Source: Limnobacter parvus
GTDB taxonomy: Bacteria; Pseudomonadota; Gammaproteobacteria; Burkholderiales; Burkholderiaceae_B
DNA length: 64,000 bases
Direction of reading: 5' to 3'
NCBI RefSeq assembly: GCF_024623725.1
Contig: NZ_JANKHG010000014.1
Location: 452,243-516,242, forward strand
In this document: piece by piece, positions 54,369 through 64,000 of the stretch
Position numbering within the stretch: position 1 is the first letter of the stretch
How the letters are laid out: every line of letters begins with the position of its first letter
The notes under the pieces: generated by a model
Database searches by the model: none
Seen by the model: only the letters and a program-made list of their open reading frames with translations
Told to the model about the DNA's origin: nothing
Program-made: the position numbers and the translations under genes

Positions 54369-54695
54369 TCACATGGCGGGGCAGGTTTGACCAATCTGCT
54401 CACTTAACAACGCCACAAAGTGGGCCTTAAAGGGAGTTTTGCTGCGCGTGTCACGCCATTGCCCGTCCACATACTGATAATGAAAACCGCCTGATTTTGC
54501 AGCCAGCCACAATTCGTGGTTGGCCACCTGGCTGTTCAAAATCATCTTGCCTTTGTCTTCAAAATCAAGGGTTAATACATTGCCTGAGCGCATTGAATCT
54601 GCATCCAGGTCGAGCGTGTCGACCAAGGATTCAATATACTCTTCTACTTGAACCAAGGTGGAATCCACCACCGCCTGGAATTCTGTGTCTGTCAT
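54369..54695 (-). CDS. cyaY: Iron-sulfur cluster assembly protein CyaY (frataxin)
   Basis: This 108-residue frataxin homologue has an acidic first helix (MTDTEFQAVVDSTLVQVEEYIESL) and the beta-sheet with VLTLDFEDKGKMILNSQ, HELWLAAKSGGFHYQY and WRDTRSKTPF. It regulates Fe-S cluster assembly with IscS. The start at 54695 matches the MNDSEF-type family start and has AAAGGTGAG upstream. Its start codon interlocks with that of lptM on the other strand in CATG. It is convergent with the PBP1A gene, 17 bases away. Confidence 0.95.
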   Translation of the reverse strand: MTDTEFQAVVDSTLVQVEEYIESLVDTLDLDADSMRSGNVLTLDFEDKGKMILNSQVANHELWLAAKSGGFHYQYVDGQWRDTRSKTPFKAHFVALLSEQIGQTCPAM

Positions 54696-54852
54696 GAAAA
54701 ACTCACCTTTAAGAACATTGGCCATTGTCACCTTGTTTGCGCTGGGCCTGAACGCCTGCGGCCAACGCGGCCCGCTTTATTTGCCCGAACCGCCACCGCC
54801 CATTGCAAAACCGGCGGGCTACGACAAACCTGAACAACAGCAAAACCGCTAA
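54694..54852 (+). CDS. lptM: LptM-type small lipoprotein (formerly YifL)
   Basis: This 52-residue lipoprotein has the signal MKNSPLRTLAIVTLFALGLNAC, then CGQRGPLYLPEPPPP, the conserved CGxxGPLYxP block of LptM. Family members help assemble the LptDE lipopolysaccharide translocon in the outer membrane. The start is the ATG at 54694, which shares two bases with the cyaY start on the other strand. lysA follows 27 bases later, the known order. Confidence 0.92.
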   Translation: MKNSPLRTLAIVTLFALGLNACGQRGPLYLPEPPPPIAKPAGYDKPEQQQNR

Positions 54853-54879
54853 ACCCAACATTTCCCGGCAGATTTTACC

Positions 54880-56187
54880 GTGCAAAACAATTCAGTGAAC
54901 CCCAGCGACCTTAACCCACACCTGCAATTCGATGCTGCAACGGGCGAGCTTCTATTCGAACAAGCTGAACTCACCGGTTTGGCGCAGGAGTTTGGCACGC
55001 CCTTGTATGTTTATTCGGCCAGCTCCATCAAACAGGCCTATCGCGATTACGCCAATGCCTGCCAGGGCTTGGCGCATGTCACCATTTGTTATGCGGTCAA
55101 AGCCAACTCAAATATTCACATTCTGAAAACACTGGCGCAAGAAGGAGCCGGGTTCGATATTGTGTCTGCCGGTGAACTGGCCCGTGTTATTGCCGCAGGC
55201 GGTGACCCCAAAAAGGCGGTGTTCGCCGGAGTAGGCAAATCGGCCCAGGAAATTGAATATGCATTGGGGCAAGGCGTGGGTTGCTTCAATGTGGAGTCGG
55301 AAGCAGAAATGGCACGTGTGGCGCAAGTGGCCGAGAAATTACAACGCATCGCCAATGTGTCACTGCGCGTGAACCCCGATGTGGATGCCAAAACACACCC
55401 CTACATTTCTACAGGGTTAAAAGAGAATAAGTTTGGCGTGTCAATGAACGCAGCCCCGCGCGTGTACCAGTTTGCGCACGCACACCCATGGCTGAATGTG
55501 CACGGAATTGATTGCCACATCGGTTCGCAACTGACCGACGCAAGCCCCTACTTCGATGCGCTCGACCGCGTGCTGGCGCTGCTCGACCAGCTAGCCCTGG
55601 AAGGCATTGAAATCAATCACCTTGACCTGGGTGGCGGCATTGGCATTCGCTACCTGGATGAAACACCACCCACCCCGGCTGAAGTACTGCCCAAATTGAT
55701 CGCCAAGGTGAAAGATTGGGCAAGTGCCAAGGGCCGCGGCATGCCCAGTTTGTCGTTCGAACCAGGTCGGTCTATCGTTGGCAATGCCGGTGTGTTGCTC
55801 ACTCAGGTTGAATTTCTGAAAGAAAATGAAGGCAAACATTTCGCCATCGTAGACGCAGCCATGAACGACCTGATGCGCCCTGCCATGTACAAGGCCTTTC
55901 ACGCCGTGGTGGCTTTACAGAAGAACCCCCATTCCAAGCCGCAAGAATACGACGTGGTGGGCCCCGTTTGCGAATCTGGCGACTGGCTGGCCAAAAACCG
56001 GGTGCTTTCTATCGAGCAGGGCGATTACCTGGCCATTTTGTCGGCGGGTGCGTACGGGCAAACCATGGCCTCGAACTACAACAGCCGCGGCCGCGCTGCT
56101 GAAGTGCTGGTAGAAAACGGCAAAGCCACACTGATTCGCAGGCGCGAAACCATTGAAGACCAGCTACGGCCTGAACTGGATGTGTAA
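54880..56187 (+). CDS. lysA: Diaminopimelate decarboxylase
   Basis: This 435-residue PLP enzyme has the Lys in CYAVKANSN (about residue 72), HGIDCHIGSQLTD, the Gly-rich LDLGGGIGIRY, EPGRSIVGNAGVLLT and PVCESGDWLAKNR with the substrate-contact Cys. It makes lysine from meso-diaminopimelate. The start is a GTG at 54880. It is the last gene of the lptM-lysA unit. A 255-base gap to ccsB follows, in which I see only weak short repeats. Confidence 0.98.
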   Translation: MQNNSVNPSDLNPHLQFDAATGELLFEQAELTGLAQEFGTPLYVYSASSIKQAYRDYANACQGLAHVTICYAVKANSNIHILKTLAQEGAGFDIVSAGELARVIAAGGDPKKAVFAGVGKSAQEIEYALGQGVGCFNVESEAEMARVAQVAEKLQRIANVSLRVNPDVDAKTHPYISTGLKENKFGVSMNAAPRVYQFAHAHPWLNVHGIDCHIGSQLTDASPYFDALDRVLALLDQLALEGIEINHLDLGGGIGIRYLDETPPTPAEVLPKLIAKVKDWASAKGRGMPSLSFEPGRSIVGNAGVLLTQVEFLKENEGKHFAIVDAAMNDLMRPAMYKAFHAVVALQKNPHSKPQEYDVVGPVCESGDWLAKNRVLSIEQGDYLAILSAGAYGQTMASNYNSRGRAAEVLVENGKATLIRRRETIEDQLRPELDV

Positions 56188-56442
56188 AGGCCTAATTTGA
56201 ATGGTGAGCGCTGTTGATAAGCTGCGCATCGTTGGAATTGCTTGTTTCGCACTTCAAGAAAACCGCCCCCGTTTGAATTCATTCGCAGCGTTCGGCCAAG
56301 GGCCGCCATCGAGACTCGGCCATCTTTTTTGCCGAGCTCGGTGAGCAAGAATCAATTCAAAAAGGGATCAAGCGGTTTTCAGTGCGGAACTGGCAATCCA
56401 CGATGAGGTGGCAAAACCAATCAGCTCAAAATCTGGTAATAC

Positions 56443-57783
56443 TTACAACTCTCCGTAAGAATGCAAGCCGGACAAGAACATATTCACACCCAAGAAAGCA
56501 AAGCCGGTCACCAGCAAGCCCACCAACGCCCAATAAGACGCCACCACACCGCGCAAACCCTTCACCAAACGCATGTGCAACCACGCCGCATAGTTCAGCC
56601 ACACCACCAGAGCCCAAGTCTCCTTGGGGTCCCACTGCCAATAGGCTCCCCACGCTTCGGCGGCCCACAGCGCACCCAAAATGGTAGCAACTGTGAAGAA
56701 CGCGAAACCCACGGCAATCGACTTGTACATCACATCATCAAGCACCTCAAGCGGGGGCAATGCATCGGCAATCCGTTTGCGAGCCAACAAGATGGCACCC
56801 ACCACCGCACAACCAATACCCAGGTACAGGGCCCAGTACAGCGACACTTCACCGGTGCGGAACACCAAAGGCTCCAGAAACATCAACACACCCAAAACCC
56901 CAGTCGGAATCAATGCCTTGATACTCGGCGCATGCGCATACACCTTCAGCAAGTAGGCAAATGCAACCATGGCAGCAATCGAAAAGGTGCCGTAACCAAT
57001 GAAGTTGGCAGGCACGTGAATTTTCATCCACCAGCTTTGCAAGGCGGGCACCAGGGGCTGAATGGCATAGGCTTGTCGCTCAATGCCGTACCACGCCAGG
57101 AAGCCCACTGCCGCAACCACCACCAACATCACGAAAGCGCCGAGTTGCCGGGTTTTGTACACCTGTTCGTAATAAAGGTAATAAATGGCCGTAACCAGAG
57201 CAAACAGTACAAAAACCTCATACAAGTTCGACACCGGGATGTGACCGACATCCGGGCCAATCAAATAACTTTCATACCAGCGAATAAACAGGCCAGCAAA
57301 ACCCATCAACACAGCGCCCCAGGTCAGGGCTGTACCCACAAAGCTGGATGTGGGTGAACGCCCCACCAATCCAATCCAGTACGACACAGTGGCCACGACA
57401 AACATCACACCCATCCACAAAATCGCAGACTGGCTTGAAAGCAGGTACTTCAAGAAAAACTTTTGCTCTGCCGCAGCCAGATCACCGCCATAACTGGCGA
57501 TGGCCAACAGGCTAAGACCCGCCACACTTATGATCAACCATTTCAAGGAGCCCCACCGGTACGCCATGTAAGCCGTCACCGGGACACAACTCCACAAAAT
57601 ACTGATTTCATAAATGTCCATGAAACTGTGATATTGCATGGATGCGTATCCGGCGGCAGCCAACAGCAATGCCGCAAACGCGAAGTCAGTCCAGTGAAAA
57701 GACTTAGAAAACCAACCCGCCTTTTTGGTTGGAAGGCTCGGCTTTTCCCCGCTTGGCGTTCGATTCACCCAGGTTGAACTCAT
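56443..57783 (-). CDS. ccsB: Cytochrome c biogenesis protein CcsB (ResC, system II)
   Basis: This 446-residue multi-pass protein carries the tryptophan-rich haem-handling motif in WGAYWQWDPKETWAL near residue 375, and conserved His residues in membrane helices (HVPANFIGYG; WLHMRL). It is a system II cytochrome c synthase component that ligates haem on the periplasmic side with ResB. The first 35 residues are a hydrophilic N-terminal extension. It overlaps resB by four bases. Confidence 0.95.
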   Translation of the reverse strand: MSSTWVNRTPSGEKPSLPTKKAGWFSKSFHWTDFAFAALLLAAAGYASMQYHSFMDIYEISILWSCVPVTAYMAYRWGSLKWLIISVAGLSLLAIASYGGDLAAAEQKFFLKYLLSSQSAILWMGVMFVVATVSYWIGLVGRSPTSSFVGTALTWGAVLMGFAGLFIRWYESYLIGPDVGHIPVSNLYEVFVLFALVTAIYYLYYEQVYKTRQLGAFVMLVVVAAVGFLAWYGIERQAYAIQPLVPALQSWWMKIHVPANFIGYGTFSIAAMVAFAYLLKVYAHAPSIKALIPTGVLGVLMFLEPLVFRTGEVSLYWALYLGIGCAVVGAILLARKRIADALPPLEVLDDVMYKSIAVGFAFFTVATILGALWAAEAWGAYWQWDPKETWALVVWLNYAAWLHMRLVKGLRGVVASYWALVGLLVTGFAFLGVNMFLSGLHSYGEL

Positions 57784-59957
57784 ACTGCATCTCCTGCCGG
57801 GGCGGCTTTCGTGGACGCCCTACTGTTTAATTCATCAACAAACTGCTCGTATTCTTTTTCAAAATCCATGGTTTTGCGGGTGGTCGACATGCCCATCATC
57901 ACCTTCGAACCACTTTCTGAATCGGTTACCCAGAAAAATGCACGGCGCTCGCGAATATAGAACATCGAAAATACCCCGATACACAAAAACAAACAACCCA
58001 AGTACACAATCCACTGCCCCGGCGCCTTCGCCAGCTGAAATACACTGGCCTTTACCTCATCAAACTGGTCAAGCTGGAACATCACGGGTGCGCCATACAA
58101 CGACAAGTCTGAAAGGGCAATTTGCGCATCTTGCACAAACTGGCCATGCACATCGTCGGGCACGGCCGGCGCCAAACTGGCCGTGGTGCGCGAAAGTTGG
58201 TACACCTCCCACATCGCACCTTGCAACAAGCGAATAATCACATCGCTGGCCTTTTCTCGCTCGCCGTCAGGCACTGTGTTTTCAATGAATTGTGCGATCG
58301 CAGGCAAACCGGCAAGCTCACCCCCGACACCTGCGAACTTTTCCAGAGCGCGCTGGGCACTGTCGGCCACGCTGGTCACCAGTTGAGCTGAATCCGGGCG
58401 GTCGCCAAATGCCTGTTGTGCAAATCGCTGCGAAGCCACCCGGCGAATTTCACCATCTTGCAACGACGCGCGGAAGCGCATAAAACCGTCCAACTGCCCA
58501 TTCTCATCCACCGGAATTCGCAGGTATTTAAAGCTGTCCATGGGGGTGTCTCGCACGCCCGCCAGATAATAACGACCGCCATCCAAATTAATTGGCAGCA
58601 TGTAGTTGTGAAATTCACGAGCTTGTCCAGCCTGGTCGCGCAACTTGTAGGTAATACTGGGGCCGATGTTGGTGAATTTGGTTTTTGCATCTTCCTTCAC
58701 ACCGGGGCCCAACACGCTGGCCAAATTCGTTTCGAACGGCGACAAAGTATCCGCGTTGCCCAAAGCCAAATCATCCACACTCACCTGGTCTGAATTCTCA
58801 ACCGGCAAGGCCTCTACGTTGATCGACTTGAACGCCGTGAACTCAATTTTCATTTCCTGATTCATGTCGCCCTGCAATTGGCTTAAATCCCGGCCACCGC
58901 CCACCACACCATCCAGGTCAAAGCGGTAGTCACGCGCGCCGTTCAGCGGAATGCCTTTGAGCTGAACCTTCGTACCACCATCGTCGAAACTGGATTGGAA
59001 CACAGTGACGCCTTTGTAAATCAGGGGCTTGTTCACTTCAATGGTCGCATCAAAGCGTTCCTGTGTTTCGGGGTCAAACACCTGAACGTCGCTGGCAAAC
59101 AACTTGGGCATGCCCGTGCTGTAAAAGTCGATCCGGAATTCTTTCAGCGTCAACTCGAACGGCAAGTCTTGAATCAGCAAACCATCGTCGGTATTCAAAA
59201 CAGCCACTCGGCTGGTCTCACCCTCTGGCAGCAGCAAGTTGGCTCGGTAACTGGGGTTGGCACTTCCTAGGCGTGCTTTCTCGGGAATGCCTTCGGTAAT
59301 TTCAGCGCCGGTTACTGGGGTTTTACCCGTGGCCCACACCGCCACTTGCAAAGGTACTCCGCTGTCTAACAAACCACCGACACAAATTACAATGATGGAC
59401 AAATGCGCTGCAATGTAACCAAACCGGTTTGCACTACCTGCTTTGGCGGCCACCATCGTGCCATTGGACCGAACCGACAATTTCACCTTGAAACCCTTGT
59501 GTTCCAACCACTCGGTAATAATGCCAGGCAAGGCATCAGGCTTTTCATTGAACTGGCCTTCCCATCGGTGCGCAAAGGCCTTTAGGCTGTTCTCGCGTAT
59601 ATTCTCGCGATACACCCGCATTTCTTTGATCATTTTTGGCGTATTTCGGTACACACACAGCGAGGTCGACACCACCAAAAACGCCATCACCGCTATGAAC
59701 CACGGTGCGTTATAAATACGGAACAGTCCCATGGGTTCAAAAAAAGAAGCCCAAAACGGTCCAAATTGGTTTACATAGTTGACCCAAGGATCAGACTGCC
59801 CAACCACCGTACCAATCGCCGATGCGATACATATTAGGGTTAGCAAGCTGATCGCAAAGCGCATCGAGCCCAACAATTCCAACAAACTGACCCACGCTGA
59901 CTGCCCACCTATTTTTCGCGGGTGCATGTTGTTTGCTACGTCTCCTGAACTACTCAC
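57780..59957 (-). CDS. resB: Cytochrome c biogenesis protein ResB (system II)
   Basis: This 725-residue protein has membrane segments near residues 30-55, 85-110 and 175-200. A large periplasmic domain follows (about 200-650), then a final membrane segment (IVYLGCLFLCIGVFSMFYI). SLLELLGSMRFAISLLTLICIASAIGTVVGQSDP at the start is the ResB signature. With CcsB it delivers and attaches haem to apocytochromes c. It follows the cytochrome c4 gene, a natural client, but is separated from it by a terminator. Confidence 0.95.
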   Translation of the reverse strand: MSSSGDVANNMHPRKIGGQSAWVSLLELLGSMRFAISLLTLICIASAIGTVVGQSDPWVNYVNQFGPFWASFFEPMGLFRIYNAPWFIAVMAFLVVSTSLCVYRNTPKMIKEMRVYRENIRENSLKAFAHRWEGQFNEKPDALPGIITEWLEHKGFKVKLSVRSNGTMVAAKAGSANRFGYIAAHLSIIVICVGGLLDSGVPLQVAVWATGKTPVTGAEITEGIPEKARLGSANPSYRANLLLPEGETSRVAVLNTDDGLLIQDLPFELTLKEFRIDFYSTGMPKLFASDVQVFDPETQERFDATIEVNKPLIYKGVTVFQSSFDDGGTKVQLKGIPLNGARDYRFDLDGVVGGGRDLSQLQGDMNQEMKIEFTAFKSINVEALPVENSDQVSVDDLALGNADTLSPFETNLASVLGPGVKEDAKTKFTNIGPSITYKLRDQAGQAREFHNYMLPINLDGGRYYLAGVRDTPMDSFKYLRIPVDENGQLDGFMRFRASLQDGEIRRVASQRFAQQAFGDRPDSAQLVTSVADSAQRALEKFAGVGGELAGLPAIAQFIENTVPDGEREKASDVIIRLLQGAMWEVYQLSRTTASLAPAVPDDVHGQFVQDAQIALSDLSLYGAPVMFQLDQFDEVKASVFQLAKAPGQWIVYLGCLFLCIGVFSMFYIRERRAFFWVTDSESGSKVMMGMSTTRKTMDFEKEYEQFVDELNSRASTKAAPAGDAV

Positions 59958-60023
59958 GCGTTTGTCCCCGTTATTTCCCGGTTGTTTAATCCCTGCACTG
60001 CCCTGAACTTTTTATCGTCATCG

Positions 60024-60055
60024 AAAAAAAAGGGGCTATTGACTAGCCCCTTTTT
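60024..60055 (-). terminator. Rho-independent terminator after the cytochrome c4 gene
   Basis: AAAAAGGGGCTA and TAGCCCCTTTTT form a perfect 12-bp stem with a 5-base loop. It lies 23 bases past the cytochrome stop. The A run on the left makes a T run on the minus strand. Confidence 0.9.
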
Positions 60056-60077
60056 GACCAGACTTTGCGTCAAATGT

Positions 60078-60734
60078 TCAACGCAAACCTGCGATGTAAT
60101 CGGAAACAGCTTTCATTTCCTTGTCAGACATTTTGGCTGCAATCACGCTCATCTGTTCGCTGTTATTGCGAACACCATCCCGAAACGCCACCAACTGGCC
60201 TTCGGTGTATTCTGCATGCTGGCCACCCAAGCGAGGGTATTGGGCTGGAATGCCTGCACCATTGGGGCTGTGACAGCCTGCACAAGCTGGAATCTTCTTG
60301 TCAGCAATGCCGCCACGGTAGATCTTTTCTCCCAAAGCCAAGGTGTCTTTGTTGGTGGCTGAGCCCAGGGTTTGTTTTTGCGCTTCCAGATAAGCCGACA
60401 CGTTTTTCATGTCTTCATCTGACAAGGCTGCAGCGAAGCCCGCCATAATCGCGTTGTCGCGCAGGGGTTTTTCGCCATCTTTGCCCGGCTTGAAATTCAC
60501 CAGTTGCTTGTACAGGTATTCGGCGTGCTGACCAGCAATTTTTGGATAAATCGGTGCGGATGCATTGCCATCTGCTCCATGGCAGGCCAAACACTGCTGC
60601 ATGATTTCTTTGCCCTTGGCCAGATCGGGTTTAAACACCTCTGCAGCGGGGCCGGCAGCGTAGACCACTGATGTTGAAAACATCAAAGCGGCAAACAGTG
60701 AACTCAGTTTTAGCGTGGTCAGCTTGTTCAACAT
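60078..60734 (-). CDS. Diheme cytochrome c4
   Basis: This protein of about 218 residues has a signal peptide ending SVVYA and two cytochrome c domains, each with CxxCH (CLACH near residue 55 and CAGCH near 155). Distal Met residues follow (IMAGFAAAL; EQMSVIAAKM). Length and tandem arrangement match cytochrome c4, a periplasmic electron carrier to terminal oxidases. The ATG at 60734 gives a normal signal; an ATG at 60758 would add eight residues. It is upstream of the resB-ccsB assembly genes, with a terminator between. Confidence 0.93.
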   Translation of the reverse strand: MLNKLTTLKLSSLFAALMFSTSVVYAAGPAAEVFKPDLAKGKEIMQQCLACHGADGNASAPIYPKIAGQHAEYLYKQLVNFKPGKDGEKPLRDNAIMAGFAAALSDEDMKNVSAYLEAQKQTLGSATNKDTLALGEKIYRGGIADKKIPACAGCHSPNGAGIPAQYPRLGGQHAEYTEGQLVAFRDGVRNNSEQMSVIAAKMSDKEMKAVSDYIAGLR

Positions 60735-60930
60735 GGTCAAACCCATCAAAAAGTGCATCGATCAATAATGTGGCGATGTAAAAACCTGGCTTGGCTGCTT
60801 TTTTCGAGCGATCTCCGGCCCCAGTCTGGCGTTATTACCTGGGCTTCGGAAGGCGTGCGGCCGCATCAAAGTTTTCACAAACCCTAGATTATAACCACTC
60901 AAGCGCCTGTCTTGCATCTAAAATGTGCGC

Positions 60931-62576
<1,646 letters not shown>

Positions 62577-62581
62577 ACAGC

Positions 62582-63625
62582 ATGGGAATCTGGACGCATC
62601 TGGGTCAACATGACATTCAAAGGCTGGACGATGCACCAACCCAACTGCCCGAACAAGGCTTTTTGTGGCTAGATACGCTACTGGATGACGACCTGGTGTG
62701 GATTCCCACGGTGGAGGCCCTGCTGGGTTTTAAACTCGACGAACTTCATCTCGAGGATTTGGCCAACACCTTTCACCCCAGCCACTTCGACATTGGCGAT
62801 GGCTACAACATTCTGATTATTCGTTCACTGTCCAGCAAACCCCTGTTCGATGATAGCAATCGGCTCAGCATCAAAACCCGCCCGGTTTTCTTTGTCATCG
62901 CCCCCAAGCTTTTGGTCACATTCCGCCCCAAAGACAGCCGTACCTTCGCCATGGCCCGCAAGTTTCTGGAGCTGGCCAACACCCGCAATCTGGACGAAAT
63001 TGAACACTTTTTGAAGTTCAAGCGCGCCCCAGCCGACCCCAATGAACTGATGATTCAACTGGTCAGCAACCTGGTTGATCGTTTTCTGGAAACCCGCATT
63101 GAAATTTCAGAACAACTGGACCGCTGGCAGCGCGATTTATTAAATCCGCGCAAACGTTTTCAGGACTGGAATGCCTTGCTGGCTGCGCGCAATGAAATGA
63201 ACCGGCTTGAATCAGTTGCCCAAGACCAGCGCGATGCGCTGACCGATTGGCAAGACGATCAGGAACGGGAAGGCAAAATGGCGGCATCCCTTCAGGTCAA
63301 TGCCCGCGACGCTCTGGAGCACCTTGAACGCGTAGTCAGCCTGACGCGGCGGCTAGGCGCAAACACAGAAACTGCGGTGCAGCTTCATTTCTCAGCCACA
63401 GCGCACAAAACCAATGAAATCGTGACGGTGCTCACCATGTTGACCGCCTTGTTTATGCCACTGACCTTAATCAGCGGTATTTTCGGCATGAATTTCGGGA
63501 ACATGCCCTTGCTGGAAAATCCAAACGGGTTTTGGATCAGCTTGGGGCTCATGGGCCTGTCCAGTGCCATTTCAGTCGCCTTGATTGTCTGGATCAAAGG
63601 CCGTCACACCTTGGGCAAGCCCTAA
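62582..63625 (+). CDS. corA: CorA family divalent cation transporter
   Basis: This 347-residue protein has a large cytoplasmic domain and two C-terminal membrane segments (VTVLTMLTALFMPLTLISGIFGMNF and FWISLGLMGLSSAISVALIVW). The GMN signature lies between them, so it is a CorA/ZntB-type Mg, Ni or Co channel. Helical arms fill residues 150-280. It is six bases after hemB and probably cotranscribed. It is convergent with the dsbD-type gene. Confidence 0.95.
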   Translation: MGIWTHLGQHDIQRLDDAPTQLPEQGFLWLDTLLDDDLVWIPTVEALLGFKLDELHLEDLANTFHPSHFDIGDGYNILIIRSLSSKPLFDDSNRLSIKTRPVFFVIAPKLLVTFRPKDSRTFAMARKFLELANTRNLDEIEHFLKFKRAPADPNELMIQLVSNLVDRFLETRIEISEQLDRWQRDLLNPRKRFQDWNALLAARNEMNRLESVAQDQRDALTDWQDDQEREGKMAASLQVNARDALEHLERVVSLTRRLGANTETAVQLHFSATAHKTNEIVTVLTMLTALFMPLTLISGIFGMNFGNMPLLENPNGFWISLGLMGLSSAISVALIVWIKGRHTLGKP

Positions 63626-63643
63626 GCGGGCAAACTTTCAAGC

Positions 63644-64000
63644 CTAAAGTGCCAGATTGGGCCTGATTTGAGTCAGTGTTTGGTCAAACCGTTTGGCGTT
63701 TTGAAAACCGATTACATTGTGAATTGACTCGGTTTGCCCAGCCGGGAAAAACAGAATTGCTGGCGGCCCAAACAAACTAAATCGCTTCAACAACGTTTGG
63801 TCTGCGTCTGTGTTGTCAGTCACATCCACTTGCACCAAACGAATGCCTTTCAACTTTTCTTTCACTGACGTATCGGTCAGCGTGAACAGCTCGAATTCTT
63901 TGCAGGTTACACACCAGTCTGCGTAAAAATCCAGCATCACTGGCTGCTGACTCGCCGCGATCAGGTCCATTACATTTTCACTGGCCACCTTTTCGAACTC
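63644..64000 (-). CDS. dsbD: Thiol:disulfide interchange protein DsbD, C-terminal part (cut by window edge)
   Basis: The frame is open to the window edge, leaving about 118 residues. It shows a thioredoxin-like domain with VMLDFYADWCVTCKEFE (WCxxC redox pair), then VQVDVTDNTDADQTLLKRFSLFGPPAILFF with the cis-Pro, as in the C-terminal domain of DsbD. This domain passes reducing power to periplasmic partners such as DsbC and the cytochrome maturation system. The membrane and N-terminal domains lie outside the window. Confidence 0.9.
   Translation of the reverse strand, partial: EFEKVASENVMDLIAASQQPVMLDFYADWCVTCKEFELFTLTDTSVKEKLKGIRLVQVDVTDNTDADQTLLKRFSLFGPPAILFFPAGQTESIHNVIGFQNAKRFDQTLTQIRPNLAL

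Noticed and set aside
56315-56336. CTCGGC / GCCGAG hairpin after lysA
   Set aside because: The stem is only six pairs, the T stretch is in the loop rather than after the stem, and it is over 120 bases from the lysA stop.
56076-56348. 90-codon minus-strand frame at the end of lysA
   Set aside because: Most of it is opposite lysA. There is no ribosome site and no motif.

Overview
The window looks like chromosomal DNA of a betaproteobacterium of the order Burkholderiales. GC content is moderate by eye, and a Limnobacter-like genus would fit. The main evidence is gene order: fmdB-type gene / DUF502 / aspS / nudB, then pilMNOPQ-aroK-aroB-dgt-gltB-gltD with a penicillin-binding protein 1A divergent from pilM, then cyaY / lptM / lysA, resB-ccsB with a cytochrome c4 gene, and engB-hemB. 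The organism is an inference; no rRNA gene is present to confirm it. I see no tRNA, rRNA, CRISPR array, prophage or complete insertion sequence, and no gene-free gap exceeds about 300 bases.

Layout. 1-4243 (minus strand) is a housekeeping block with a phosphodiesterase-type gene (cut by the window edge), nudB, aspS, a DUF502 membrane protein and a zinc-ribbon protein. 4418-7209 holds a fatty acid desaturase divergent from an AraC-type regulator, then a DUF411 lipoprotein. About 7295-24557, with flanking genes to 29153, is an exopolysaccharide locus. It contains a priming sugar transferase, a KpsS/LipB-like protein, galE, O-acyl- and acetyltransferases, a WecG-type glycosyltransferase, an EpsL-like outer-membrane barrel, EpsE/Wza, EpsF/Wzz, an EpsG kinase, Wzy-like and Wzx-like membrane proteins, two more glycosyltransferases, and two tandem secreted paralogues of unknown family. 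Around it lie an FAH-family enzyme, a Lys/Cys/Trp-free acidic protein and a second acyltransferase-3 protein. 29362-35165 carries ssb, an MFS transporter, uvrA and a mechanosensitive channel. 35248-36883 holds two adjacent uncharacterised genes whose products share a degenerate kinase-like catalytic-loop segment. A 13-bp inverted repeat covers the ribosome binding site of the first. 36986-51695 is gltD, gltB, a catalytically dead REP-associated transposase homologue, dgt, aroB, aroK and pilQPONM. 51844-64000 contains PBP1A, cyaY, lptM, lysA, ccsB, resB, cytochrome c4, engB, hemB, corA and the end of dsbD.

How the genes work together. In the polysaccharide locus, the priming transferase and glycosyltransferases would build a lipid-linked repeat unit. 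The Wzx-like protein would flip it, the Wzy-like protein polymerise it, EpsF/EpsG control chain length, and EpsE plus the barrel carry it across the outer membrane. The two acyltransferase-3 proteins and the CysE-like enzyme would decorate it. The tandem secreted paralogues at the 3' end may bind, trim or modify the polymer; this is inferred only from position and export signals. The most novel-looking items are those two paralogues, the kinase-loop gene pair with its possible RNA switch, the dead transposase homologue kept as an intact gene between dgt and gltB, the lysine-free protein, and the interlocked start codons of cyaY and lptM.
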